Source of the DNA: Acanthopleura granulata
Lineage: Eukaryota > Mollusca > Polyplacophora > Chitonida > Chitonidae
Direction: 5' to 3'
DNA length: 64,000 nt
Assembly: GCA_016165875.1 (NCBI GenBank)
Contig: JABBOT010000001.1
Location: 35,705,011 to 35,769,010 of the forward strand
Both the position numbers and the translations under genes were made by a program. The notes under the pieces are model-generated. The model made no database searches and was not told the origin of the DNA. It saw nothing but the letters and a program-made list of their open reading frames with translations. Shown here one piece after another: positions 11,906-23,545 of this stretch (its first letter is position 1; every line of letters begins with the position of its first letter).

Positions 11906-12734
11906 CGGACACAATCTTTGATGCACGCTCATTTCAAAGCTTTACCTCACCATCAAGTGTAGGGGGAGAACACCATCAGCCTGGTTGTTTCAGACTCCAG
12001 TATCAGCAACAGTTTCAACACTGCCATGCAGTGGTTGTGACTTTTGTACTGTTCACATGAAGAACCCGTTAAGGTATAAAAACACTAAAAAATAGACAGG
12101 TTCAGCCATTACTTTTGTCCAGTAAGTTAGACATAATCCGATCTCTATTTTGTGTACGCTTTAAAGATAAAATATTTTTAAAATTAATAAACTTCTTTTT
12201 CCTTTCCAGTTGTTTTCATGTAATGATGAAGTCAGTAAAGTGCACCGGGTGTTGTTCTGGCTGCCAAGGCTGGTATAATGAGGAAATTCCTCACACGAGG
12301 TTTGAACATCTTAAACGCCATCCCGCCAGGAGGAAATTGCATTGTGGCATATTCCACTTATTTTTTATGTCAACACTTTTATTTTTTGAAGGAAATTATA
12401 TGCTTTCACTTTGGTTCTTGCAGAAAGAGGCCAATTGAGTTAAGTGCAGTCAAGGGCAGTTGCCGACGAACTAAGACAACCTGCAATTTCATTGACGTCT
12501 GAAGGTTGGTTTCACGAAAAATCCGCGACCTAGGTGTGGCATAACAACAATGAAAGTTAACACGTGCTGTAGGTCTCCATAGCTATTACGTGACTAATTT
12601 GTTAGCAAGGCCCCCTGAGACCGATTGTACAGCGGTCTATTAAAGTGAAGTTAGACATAAATATTAACACCAGTCGAACTCTGATACCTAATACGGGCAT
12701 TTATTAACCTTCTCTTAATAGCACAGAAAGAGCG

Positions 12735-13190
12735 ACGTTGTTTGAGCGTTCCTTAAGCGAAAGTGTAGCAAATTTATCTTAGTTTGAACGTTCCCTGGAG
12801 CACTAGCATAGCAAGTGTGGTAGACCTTTTGAATGTTCCCTTGACGAACAATGTAGCAAGTGAGAACGTGGCCGAAAGTTTCTTTAATGAATGGTGTAGC
12901 AAGTGTATCTCAGTTTGATTTATTTATTTATTTGATTGGTGTTTTACGCCGTACTCCAGAATATTTATCTCAGTTTGAACGTTCCCTTGAACGATAGTGT
13001 AGCAAATGTATCTCAGTTTCCTGGAGCAATCGAATAGTAAGTGTAGCAGATATGTTTGAACGTTCTCTTGAAGACAGATGTATCAAGTGTATCTCTATAT
13101 GGACGTTCCTTTCAAGGATAGTGTCGCAAATGCATCTCAGTTTAAACGTTCCCCTTGGAGATGGTGTATCAAGTGAAGTCTTCTGTGAAC
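12735..13190. repeat. Degenerate minisatellite, about 43-bp unit
   Basis: About ten diverged repeats of a unit like GTTTGAACGTTCCCTTGAAC plus GATAGTGTAGCAAGTGTATC plus TCA. GTTTGAACGTTC-like starts recur near 12737, 12782, 12829, 12875, 12971, 13015, 13055, 13100 and 13139. The array is present only in unit A. A short SINE-1 tail is inserted inside it. Confidence 0.8.
12919..12965 (-). mobile_element. 47-bp SINE-1 tail insertion inside the minisatellite
   Basis: TTTATTTATTTATTTGATTG then GTGTTTTACGCCGTACTCCA is only the 3' end of SINE-1. It is flanked by identical 13-bp TATCTCAGTTTGA at 12906-12918 and 12966-12978, as expected of a severely 5'-truncated insertion. The host array repeats this motif once per unit, so a chance match to neighbouring units is the alternative. 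Confidence 0.8.
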
Positions 13191-14277
13191 GTTAAGGGCA
13201 GCAAAAAATAATCTGTAAAGAGATCGATGCAAATGTTGAAACACATTTTAGCTGATTCAAGACTATATACTTGACAATATGTCTGTAAACTAATATTATC
13301 AGTACTTTAAAGTGTTTCTTATATGATACAGGCTTAAGACCCAAGTTAAACACTGACTGCATACAGACGATTTAAACTTATCTATTTAAAAGAATACAAA
13401 CTTATCAAACTTATCGGTGGTCTACTTCGTCTTAACGCAAAACTGTTCGTGACCCGGACCGTGTTCAATTTCCTTTAATGTAGTTTATGTAACCATGGGT
13501 GTCTGTAAAATAATGCAGTTTCGCATTCGTGAATTCCACTTGGATGACAGATACATTAACACAGCTATTATTATTTTGCGTAAAAAATGGACATCAAATT
13601 GCCTTTACAGGACAGTTTTCCAAGGAAGTCCTCTCTATACGTGCTGGATTAAGCGAGGAATGGAGCAGCGGCGTGAGATACTAGGATAATTCAACTACGT
13701 GCCGTGTCTTAACGCCATAACCAAGCTACTTGAACAAACTTTCCCGAGCGATGCACACTTTTTAAAGTAATACGAAATAGTCACGCGTCTTCAACGAAAG
13801 TGAAAAGAGCAGTCAAATGTTTCTCTTGGATCTACCCTTGTGCCTGTTTTCCCCATGGTTGGGTAATATGCAATCAGGTGTAAACTCTTGCCAGGGTACT
13901 AACAATCGGGCCTGAGAGTCCCTCGAGTGAGGTTCCGCTGGAATCCAGTTGTCGCTCGGGACGAACACGTCCTCAGAATAGGACCGGCAAAGATCGATGG
14001 AGGCGGTCTGAACATAGGAACCTGGTACGTGACTACATCAGCCATCTTACAATACGGGATACGCGTCTTGCACCGGTGCCTGGTTTACAGGGCAGGAAAT
14101 TAGCAGAACCCCCAACCAAGCCGTACATTGTCCAGAGCGTGGTATTGCTTGATCCAAGATGGGACGTGGGCTTATATCTCCGTAAATGCAGAGAGTGTTG
14201 CCCTGAAAGCCTCCTATCGCAACCGTTAGCCCGTCCCTGCTCGCCACACTCCCTCCCCCTGCTCAACATAGTCTGTT

Positions 14278-14280
<3 letters not shown>

Positions 14281-14312
<32 letters not shown>

Positions 14313-14561
14313 TTGGTGTTTTACGCCGTACTCAAGAATATTTCACATATACGACGGCGGTCAGCATTATGGTTTGAGGAAACCGGGCACAGCCCGAGGG
14401 AAACCCACGACCATCCACAGGTTGCTGGCAGACCTTTCCACGTACGGCCGGAGAGGAAGCCAGCGTGAGCTGGACTTAAACTCACAACGACCGCATTGAT
14501 GGGAGGCTTCTGGGCCATTGCGGTGCGATAGCGCGCTAACCGACAGAGCCACGAAGGCCCC
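14281..14561 (-). mobile_element. SINE-1, full length with perfect target-site duplication
   Basis: Begins with a long (TTTA)n run and ends with the tRNA head (CGCGCTAACCGACAGAGCCA then CGAAGGCCCC). The body includes CACGTACGGCCGGAGAGGAA. It is flanked by identical TAGTCTGTTTTA at 14269-14280 and 14562-14573. Unit B carries the unoccupied site at 21420-21431, so this copy arrived after the duplication. Confidence 0.97.
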
Positions 14562-15730
14562 TAGTCTGTTTTAAGAATGCACTGGCATCTTTTCTTTCGT
14601 CGGCACAGTTACAGAAAAAGATGTGTTAGGTACAAATGATGTGATTCCTTTGATAAATGATAAAATAGGATTGTGTGCTGAACTCTTTAAAGCTCCTGCA
14701 AAACTTGATTCTTTACCTAATGTGATCAAACAAGACTAACTTTGAAACTGGGTAAAATTTCACGCACTACAGATACTACATCAGAGTCTTACAAGTTTTA
14801 AGGTTAAAGCAAACACTTCTTGAAATGATCAAAGCTTTTCCTGAAATAAAATGCCCCGATGTTTGAAACCAGAGGAATTCGTTTGGTAGGAGGGGAAATT
14901 AAGAACTAAAACCTGTTTAAAGCAGTAGGGTGAAATATATGGCTTGCGATCTGTAGAAGGTGAGAGTGGGCGAAATTTCTGCAATTTTTTTTTTCTTTTT
15001 TCTTTTTTGGTGTAAATGCCTCCCAGTGCCGATTTCGGTGCACAGGCCTGTTGTTATTGTCTCGGAAATGCCATCTTTCGTTTGCTCTTAGCAACCGCAA
15101 AAGTTACTACCATAAGAAAAGATTAACATAGCCGTTAGAAAACAGCTCTAGTAAAATCAACGACAGTGATATATGTCTGAATTTGGCCTCTTCCAAATTT
15201 ATAGAATTTATAGATCGAAAAAATGCAAATTCTATCATAAAACACATAGAGCAGAGGATGTCGTGGTGTCAAATGTTTTTCATTGCTAAAAAAGGAATTA
15301 AAATATAAGGAAATACAAGTGAGTTGTACACGCAAGCGGTCTGAGGTTTTATAGGTGTCTGAAGTCGAACAGTTTAGAACCGTTTTACTGTGGTGCCTTG
15401 GGGATGGTCACGTGAAGTTTCTTAGTCACATTCTCAAAGATACATTAACCTTACTTTAATCATTATCATCATACTGACTAGAGATAATATGTTACCGTAA
15501 AAGTTGCGGTAATTTCAAGCTAACTGGCGTCAGTGTGTCAAGTTCATTGTGATTGGGTTTTAATACCTCGAAAGATTATATTTCATGAGAAACTGAAATG
15601 GTGGCCAGTACGTTAAAAAAGCATTTTCCTATATCAGTTTTGGAAAATCAAAAGAGATATAGGTTGGAGTTCTGATCACATTTTATATCTTAATACTTCG
15701 AATCAGTAAATTTTCTCTATCACTAAATTT

Positions 15731-15983
15731 ACTTATTTATTTGCTTGGCGTTTTACGCCGTACTCAAGAAAATTTCACATATACGACGGCGGCTAGCTTT
15801 ATGGTGGGAGGAAACCGGGCAGAGCCCGGGTGAAACCCTCGATCATCCGCAGGTTGCTGGTAGACCTTCCCACGTACGGCCGGAGAGGAAGCCAGCATGA
15901 ACTGGATTTGAACTCACAATGGTGGGAGGCTTCTGGGTCATAACGCTGCTCTATCGTGCTAATCAACTGAGTCACAGAGGCCT
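15731..15983 (-). mobile_element. SINE-1, near full length
   Basis: Tail, body (CACGTACGGCCGGAGAGGAA) and degraded tRNA head (CTAATCAACTGAGTCACAGA) are all present. A clear target-site duplication was not found. The matching region of unit B (about 23150-23170) has no SINE. It is a useful reference because both ATGGTGGGAGG repeats are intact. Confidence 0.92.
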
Positions 15984-16872
15984 CAGTAAGTAAATAAGCA
16001 TTTCTGGACAAATATAAAGAAAAACAGACTGGAGTTCTGAGGAAGGCACGCTGGTAGCAGTGGCGGAGAAAATTCGGGAAAATTCAAGTGCATGCCATTT
16101 TTATGTCAAGCCAGACACTGCTTGTATCGCTAAGCGTTTATGACTCCGTTTTCTGCCTTGATCAATCGACTAGGCGAATCTGTTCCAGTCCAAACTTGAA
16201 AATTGTTATCCAATCAGATACATGCCTACGCGGGTTGGCAAAGAATATATGCACGCAGTAAATTTTAAACGTGTCAACCAAATGTACTGAAAGCTCTTAA
16301 ACACAAGGTGGTCGAAATTTACGAGGACAGAGCCATGAATGTAGAATAGACCACGCTATGTCCGGCTCGTGTAATGCTTTACAGGGCGGTATCGTACATA
16401 GAACATTAAAGCCTGCGTGGCCACGGGAGGTTTAATTCAGATCTTACTGGTCTTCTTGTCTTACGTCTTCAGTCACAGGCTGACTTGTTGAATGGTCAGG
16501 AGGTTTCATCCTATTTCATCTCCATGATTGAATGCTCCAAGAAGTGTTTTTGACATCACGTCTCGTTGTAACAGCAGGCCAGCATAGGTCTGTTTATCCC
16601 GGACTTACGAGCCCTGTCTTTAAAACATTATATTGTATTATTTGTATTTGCTTTTGAGCTAACCTCGACTGATCTACATTTCCCCTTTGTGTAGGTTACA
16701 GCCTGCACTGGAATTCAGTCGCGCGTTCTCGAGGCTTCAATTTCGTGTCATTTTACATAGGGCGTATATTCTGGAAAGATGTACCCATCTTGTAAACACG
16801 TATACCATCCAACCATCCAGAATTTTCTTTACGTTAGCCTATAAATATGAGCTAGGAAGTTCTTAAGCTCGC

Positions 16873-16959
16873 AGTCATATTACTTTTGTCCACTTGAGAG
16901 TAGTCGTTTTACTCAAGTTCATTTGATAGTAGTCATATTTACTCTCGTTCACTTAGAGG
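16873..16959. repeat. Three-copy 29-bp tandem repeat
   Basis: Three units of 29 bases, each starting AGTC and containing TTACT or TTTACT, then GTTCA or GTCCA, CTTGAGAGT or similar. The unit length is exactly constant while several positions vary. No coding link is apparent. Confidence 0.85.
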
Positions 16960-18273
16960 GGTTTTGTGGAATTTGAAGATATCGGCTTTCATGCCATTGG
17001 ACATACGTCACTTTGTACTCCATTTTTCTGTAAGTAGCACTTCCATCGCTCATTGTCTGTTTGTACGATTACGTACATTTCATCCAAGTTTACCCTGAAA
17101 GTGACATTGTCTTTTTTTCCGAGGATTGACTGACATCACTGGCGCTATTTTGAACCCGTCCGCCCAGGAAAGTTGCACCTTGCATGGGAGTTGGATATAT
17201 GCCATCGTCGGCGTACCCTGTCCACTGCTGTTTCTCACTTATAGGATTGTCATCCTTCAACCTGAGAATTCCCAAGGGCTGTGGATAATGTATTTCCGTA
17301 GACTTAGTGACTTGCCTTTGGAAGCTGGAATATTCCATCCGGATTTTGTCACCAGTAAGAAACTATGTATGTTTGTAATTATCTGAATTGTTTTATTTGT
17401 ACTAGTTGTACTATTTGTCTACTTTGTTCAAATACATATATTGAACTTAATCAAACGTCTTCGTGTTTCAGACTTTGATATGCTGTAAGGCCTATCGCTG
17501 TTGAACAGGCGATTTGTTTTATCATTTTTCCTCTCCCATAGTGTTACCCTTACACAGGTTTTATCCCGATCTTTCTTTTTGTTGTTGTTTTCGGAGCCTG
17601 ATGACAATAAGGTGTCTATGGTGTTCTCTCGTGTGGTCATATGCAATTCGTTGGAGGCCACTAGCCTTCCACGAACATTGTTTAAGTCATTTCATCCATT
17701 CAATGTATCCACGTTAGACACAGTCCTCATTTACTTTAATAAAGGCACTGAATTCAAAACACGGCGAACAAACGTCAATCCACAAATATCCGAGCGAGGT
17801 ATATAGCGTAACACTGCCCACTTCCACCTCTCCACTGGAACATTTTTTTTATTTCTTCACATGGGTTTTAACGTCGCTTTCCTGACTACGGGAGAATGAG
17901 CCCACACTTAGATATGACGGATTCAATAAAAATATCACAGTTAACATTTTTTTACATATTGTTCCTGTGTTTTACAGAGGGGTTCATCTATATGGGTGAA
18001 CCACATTGGTTACTGTTAGGTCTCTATTAGGTACTTCTTCCAACAGTGAATTAACACCACTATACTATAGTGTAATTAGTACGGTAATGTATGAAAAGTT
18101 TGTTTCATTTTGTTGATAGAGTTTTACCCATATACGATGGCAATATATTTTGTGGATCAAAGAAAACTGGAGTGCCAGCCGTACAGCACACCATTTTGCC
18201 ATTTATCTTAAAAATCTGTTGACTTAAACCCCCAGCCGAAATCTCCAAGACCTTAAAAAATACAGTTCTTTAA

Positions 18274-18492
18274 TTTTATTTGATTTGTTTTATTGAAGCT
18301 TTACGGAGAACTCAAGAATATTTCATTTATACCACGGTGGTTAGCATTATGGTTGGGGAAAAACCGGGCCGAACCCGAGGGAAATCCACGACCAACTCGC
18401 TGGAAGATCTTGCCTCGCACGGCCGTGAACTCACGGGACTTCAACTCACAGCGACTACATTGGTGACAGGCTCCTGAGACTGTGCCACGATA
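18274..18492 (-). mobile_element. Degenerate SINE-1 in unit B
   Basis: TTTTATTTGATTTG, then ACTCAAGAATATTTCATTTA, GAAACCGGG-like body and GAACTCACGGG...CTGTGCCACGATAG head, all with many changes. It lies in the segment that unit A lacks, about 75 bp before the conserved junction GATCTGAAGTGG, and is a different insertion from the SINE at 10408. Confidence 0.8.
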
Positions 18493-18777
18493 GCAACTAT
18501 TAACAGTTCATCTCAGATACTTTAGATATTTAAATATACCTTTATTCTTTAGATAATGCTCTTTGAAGATCTGAAGTGGCATTTGAAGGTATGTACTCGA
18601 ATTTCTTCTCGACCATGTACCAAGCCATCTAAAAGTTCAAAGTACAGTAAGTTCTTTAGTGGAGATGGCTTCCTGGCCAAAAGATGGGAATGCCGCAATT
18701 AGGAGAAAATCCCAACCCAAAGCACATTCTGCTAATAAATGAATTCATGGTTTTGAATGTACATCCTGTTTTTGCAG

Positions 18778-19390
18778 ATCTATCAATAGATCCATTTACC
18801 CCCAATTTCTTGGAACCCTAGCCTGGCTAATGTGGTGTTAATGTTTGCAATAATTCTGAGAAATGTTGTTAAGCAATACGCCATTTCCATGGATTTCTCG
18901 GCCGGTTTGCCTCCAGAAATACCAACAGTAGACGATATGGCGAGAGTCGGGGATGATCTCTTAATTTAGTGGAGATGATCATTGGCCAAGGATTGTACCC
19001 TGTTACAATTCAGTGGTAAAAAAAAAAAATCACAGTGACAGGCATCTGAGCTCATTATCCTCAGCTCCGGGAAAAGCGTGGTGTTGCCGGGAGGCAAGCC
19101 TATCAAAGATGATGGTGTAACGCCTAGAAAAACAGCGTTTCGGAGATCTGAGAGAAAATCTAATTGTCTCTGAAAGTGAGGAGTCAATATATCACCAGGA
19201 GCTCCCGAAACGAGGTTTGACGTGAAGCAAACGCTCCCGGGAAAAGCGGACAGCCTCCAGGTTTGTTGCTTCATAGCCTTGCCAGTGTCTTCCTCGGCAA
19301 GCAGATGCCCTTTCTGAAAACATTCTCGTCTGTAATGGCCGTTTTCGCCAACATGAGACGTATTACACTTCAGTCTTCGGGAACAAGAAA
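18778..19390. other. Hyperconserved block in unit B (partner of 10725-11345)
   Basis: Preceded by TCCTGTTTTTGCAG, again a splice-acceptor-like pyrimidine tract. Sequence upstream of the AG diverges from unit A while sequence after it is nearly identical. It retains the 42-codon plus-strand frame (18841-18969) with Glu7 to Arg and Ser14 to Ala changes. On the minus strand a longer 144-codon frame (18966-19400) is open because a TGA of unit A is CGA here. An AATAAA lies at about 19446. Function unknown. Confidence 0.55.
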
Positions 19391-19705
19391 CGCATAACAC
19401 CTGTTTAATTAATAATCACGCATGCTCATACATCTACAACGTCGCAATAAAGAAGCAAGATAGGCATGTAACAACATGTACTATACAGGCATGGGACCTT
19501 TTAAAGTTATGATGAAGTTAGTAATCCCACACAAACTCATGGGAAAACTGGGAAGATGGCGAAGATCAAATTACCAGGTTGGGGAAATTGATGTGAGCAG
19601 CCATTGCAAGACTATCTTTTCGCCGATGGACGACAATTCTCTGATGTGCCGGGAAAATGAGACATATTCGTCTCATATACCCAACAACAAACGATGACAG
19701 AGGTA

Positions 19706-19965
19706 CGGGCACAATCCATCGCCTGGATGTAGTGGTTAAGGTGTCCACCTCGGTGGCGGGAGATCCGGGATCAATCATACCGGTTGGCGCTCGGCAATGA
19801 GAGGTTAGAACAAAGGTATGCTGGATGTGATGTTCCTGTTGTCGAAGCACTTTGGCAGCATAGTCTCATTAACACACAGTATATATACATTCTAAGAACA
19901 CCTTGTTGACTGAAAAAATGTTGGATTCGACAAAAATCATAGCATACATACATACATACATACAT
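19706..19965 (+). mobile_element. SINE-2 in unit B (same insertion as 11584-11905)
   Basis: CAATCCATCGCCTGGATGTA, GTGGTTAAGGTGTCCACCTC and the box B-like GGGATCAATCATACC lead to a body shorter than its unit A partner. The end is GATTCGACAAAAATC with a (CATA)n tail. Same position and orientation relative to the shared flanks as the unit A copy. Confidence 0.85.
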
Positions 19966-20416
19966 GTGGGAAATATTTGATGCTGGCTCATTTCAAAAAT
20001 GCTCCTCACGATCAAGTATACGAAAGGAACACCCATCAGCAACAGTTACCACATTTCCGTGCGCTCGTTGTGACTTTTGCAATGGTCACATGAAGAACCC
20101 GTTAACGACGATCACAAGAAAAATGTTGCGCATGTGCTGAATACGAACATCTAACTCCCTACCTGTGCTAGCCACAGGTTCAGCCATTACATTTGTCTAC
20201 TAAATCAAAGACAGTCAAATTTATACTACGTTGACACTTTGAAGATACGTGATAATGCTTTCGACTAAAAAATTTCTTCATCATTTCTATACTGTTTTAG
20301 TATAATAATACAATAAGGAAATTCACATGGTTGTGTTTTGACTGCTACTGTAATTCCTCGGGCTAGCATTTTCAGAGTTTCAAGACTGCATAACACAGAA
20401 TACTCGCTTCACACGT

Positions 20417-20505
20417 TTCACCAGAATAAAGCTGGCCGCCGTCGTTTAACTGAAGTATTTTTGAGTAGAGCGTAAAACACCAATCAAATAAATAAATAAA
20501 TAAAC
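20417..20505 (+). mobile_element. SINE-1 3' fragment
   Basis: CACCAGAATAAAGCTGGCCG, CCGTCGTTTAACTGAAGTAT, TTTTGAGTAGAGCGTAAAAC and an (AAAT)n tail. Only the last third of SINE-1 is present. It sits where unit A instead has its longer minisatellite-bearing segment. Confidence 0.88.
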
Positions 20506-21419
20506 CAAGACAATACAAACTTATCACATCTATATTTCAATGGCTTATTCATATACTGCGAGAAATTAATAGTTCCTTCGGCGGTCTACTTCGTTTAAAC
20601 GCAAAACTTTTCGTGAACCAGTTCGTGTTCAATTTCCTTTAAGGTAGTTTAATTAACTCTGGGTGTCGTTAAACTAATGCAGTTTGGCATTCGCGGCTTC
20701 CACGTGGTGTAGCAGATACATTAGCTCACGTAATTCAGCTATTATTCTGCAAAAAAAGAACCTCAAATTGTCTTTACAGGACAGTTTGCCAGGGAGCAGT
20801 AGCCTGACATACTAGGATAATTCATGTGCGTGTCGTGCCATAACGCCATAACCAAGCTACATGTACAAACTTTCCCGAGCGACGCACACTTTCAAAAGTA
20901 ATACCGATCAGTCACGCTGTGCGTCAGTATCTTCAACGAAGCTGAAAAGAGCAGTGAAATGCACCAGAAAGATGGTTTTGTGTGCTTCTCTTGGATCTGT
21001 CTTAGTGTCTGTTTTCCCCATGGTCGGGTGATATGCAATCAGGTGTAAACTCTTGTCATGGTATTAACAATCGGGCCTGAGAATCTCTCGAGTGAGGTTC
21101 CTCTGGAATCCAGTTACCGCTCGGGACGAACAGAATAGGAACGGCTAAGATCGATGGAGGCAATCTGAAGATAGGAACCTTGTACGTGACTACATCAGCC
21201 AACTAACAACATGGGACACACGTCTTGCACCGGTGCCTGGTTTACAGGGCAGGAAATTAGCAGAACCCCCAACCAAGCCGTACACTGTCCCGAGCTTGGT
21301 ATTGCTAAATCCAAGATGGGACGTGGGCTTATATCTCCGTAAATACAGAGTGTCGATCTGAAAACCCCCTTTCACGGTCGTTACCCCGTTCCTGCTCCCC
21401 ACACACTCCCTGACCCATA

Positions 21420-21431
21420 TAGTCTGTTTTA
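21420..21431. other. Unoccupied SINE target site
   Basis: A single TAGTCTGTTTTA, followed by AGAATGCACCGGCATC. Unit A has the same site duplicated around the SINE at 14281-14561. This is the pre-insertion state preserved in the paralogous unit. Confidence 0.95.
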
Positions 21432-23545
21432 AGAATGCACCGGCATCTTTTCTTTCGTCGGCGCAGTGGCGCCAGCTGGACCCCTAGGTGTGTCTTAAAG
21501 ATCAGATATAGAATTCAGGAATTTTCTCATACAGATGTCTGCATCTTTTGATCAGAAGCTTTTCATTTACCAATGTATTTGTTGATTTACTTACTTACTT
21601 ACATATTTTTTTATATATTTACGAGCCCATCTTGCCTCAGTAACTGGATCGTCATGAAACGCAGTCTTCGGGGTTCATTGTTCAATTAACTATATAAGAA
21701 CCAATTGAACTTCACGAGTAAAAGATCTAAATACGAAACGTTACAGAGAATTGTGTCAGGTACAAATGCGAGGATGCCTTTGCTAAGTCGTATAAAAAGA
21801 TTGCGCGTTAAACTCTTCATAGCTCCTGCAGAACTTATTACTTTACCTAATGCGATCCAACATGTTTGGCTTTTGAATGGTTAGTAAAATTCCACGCACT
21901 AAGGAAACGACATCATGATCTCGCCGTTTAGGACTTACTAGTTTTAAGGTCAATGCGAACACTTCTTGACATGATCAAAGCTTTTCCTGAAATAAAATAC
22001 CCTGGTGTTTGAAACCAAAGATATTCATCTGGTAGTAGAGGAAATTAAGTTAAGAGCTGTGGTAGAACCTTTTAAAAGCATTGTGGCAAAGGGTTTGGCT
22101 AGTGATGTGGAGAGGGTGGGGTGAGAGAACATTTCAGATCGCGTCATTGTTGGGTGTAAATGTATCTCAGTGCCGATTTCGGTACACTGGCGTGTTGTTA
22201 CTGTATGCAAAATGGCATTATTCGTTTCCCCGTAATATTCGCCACATCAATGGATTTTTTCCCTTCACATTTGGGGATTTGACTATATTTCACTGTAAAA
22301 ATATGCATAAACTTTCACAAAACACAGAGTCAGGTGATCTCGTGTTGTCTAGTGAAGTTTTTAATTGCTCAGCCAGAAGTCAAATAAGTGTATAAGGGAA
22401 TAGATATGGATAGCTATGTCTTGGAGATGATAATGATATGCTCTGGTAAACAGAGAATTAAATCAGGAGATAAAACTAGAAATATTGCCTCTGACGACTG
22501 GCCACAATCAAGGAAGTTTGTCTCGGCCGATGGATGGACATTACACGACTGGGAGATAATTACAGGATAGACCTCCAGTAAACGGTTTGTCAATGGCCAG
22601 ATGAAGGTTACGACCCCCGTTTAGTAGCACTTTACTTCCGGATAATGAAACAAAGCAGCTTCAAAAAGGTCTGTCTATGTGACTGTCTGAACACTTACCC
22701 CGGGGAAAACAGGCCGTCTTAGACACACTGAGGGTCCAGACTCCACGTCGAATGAGGCTACAATTACGTCTTAAGCTCCATGTCTCACGGAATCTCTAAG
22801 GGTGTGAGTAGGGCAAGACGACTGAGGTTTTATAGGTGTCTGAAGTCGAACAGTTTAGAACCGTTTTACTGCGGTGCCTTGGGGAAAGTCACGTGAAGTT
22901 CTCTTCGTCATACTCCCAAAGATCCATAAATCTTACATTAATCATTATTATCATCATGACCAAAGATAATGAGTTACCGTCAAAGTTGCTTTAATTTCAA
23001 CAGAACCTCGTGTTTCAAGTCAGTTGTGGCTGGATTTTAATATCTCGCAAGATTATCTTTCGTGAAAAACTGAAATCATGGCCAGAGGGTAAAATAAGCA
23101 TTTTCCGAAATTATTTCTGGGAAAGTAAAAAGAAATATAGGTTGGAGTTCTGAAGAATGCAACATAGCAGCATAAAGGGAAATTATTCTGGAAATTTCAA
23201 GTGAACAGATGAAGATAATTCCAAATTCTATTACTTTATTACATTAGAAACTGGATACTCCGCTACAGAAAGCTTCATGTGGATGCCAGAAAGTAGGTCA
23301 TGGCAAAGTGGTAAAGGCGACAGCCTTTGAATCGTCTCTCAACACGAGACTGGTATTCAACACCCTTCTCAGACAGGAAATTATCTGTATATTTTTCCAT
23401 TATTCATGGAGCCTGGCAACAATGAAGGGCCTTTGGTGTTCTCTCATGTACTTCAACAAAGGCACTGAATAAAAAACACGACGAATAAACGCCATTCCAC
23501 AAATATCTGACCGAGGTATGTAACGTAACACTGTCCTCCGGAATA

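Larger units (their letters stand above)
10262..17822 (+). repeat. Tandem segmental duplication, unit A
   Basis: Unit A is followed head to tail by unit B (17823-23545). It starts at ATTTCTTCATGTGGGTTTTA (unit B: ATTTCTTCACATGGGTTTTA). It ends at ATATCCGAGCGAGGTATATA and AACACTGCCC (unit B: ATATCTGACCGAGGTATGTA and AACACTGTCC). Shared order: the conserved block, SINE-2, the TTCAGCCATTAC region, GTCTACTTCGT at about 13420 against 20584, the CACCGGTGCCTGGTTTACAG block, and GTCGAACAGTTTAGAACCG. Similarity is uneven, from near identity in some blocks to barely alignable elsewhere. Extra material in A includes a minisatellite, two SINEs with target-site duplications, and about 1.5 kb at 16100-17600. 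Confidence 0.85.
17823..23545 (+). repeat. Tandem segmental duplication, unit B
   Basis: Direct tandem partner of unit A (10262-17822), about 5.7 kb against 7.6 kb. Differences from A: no minisatellite, no SINE at the two sites occupied in A, an extra ~600 bp at 17964-18567, and ~270 bp at 21468-21741. There is also an extra ~440 bp at about 22385-22820 and a SINE-1 tail at 20417-20505. The junction lies between AACACTGCCC of unit A and ATTTCTTCACATGGG of unit B. Confidence 0.85.

Noticed and set aside
14033..14269. Minus-strand frames conserved with unit B 21190-21402 (sharing RRYKPTSHLG and GLVGGSANFL)
   Set aside because: Partly in register, but the surrounding DNA is equally similar, the N-terminal part differs, and no family is recognised. 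Conservation is attributed to the duplication.
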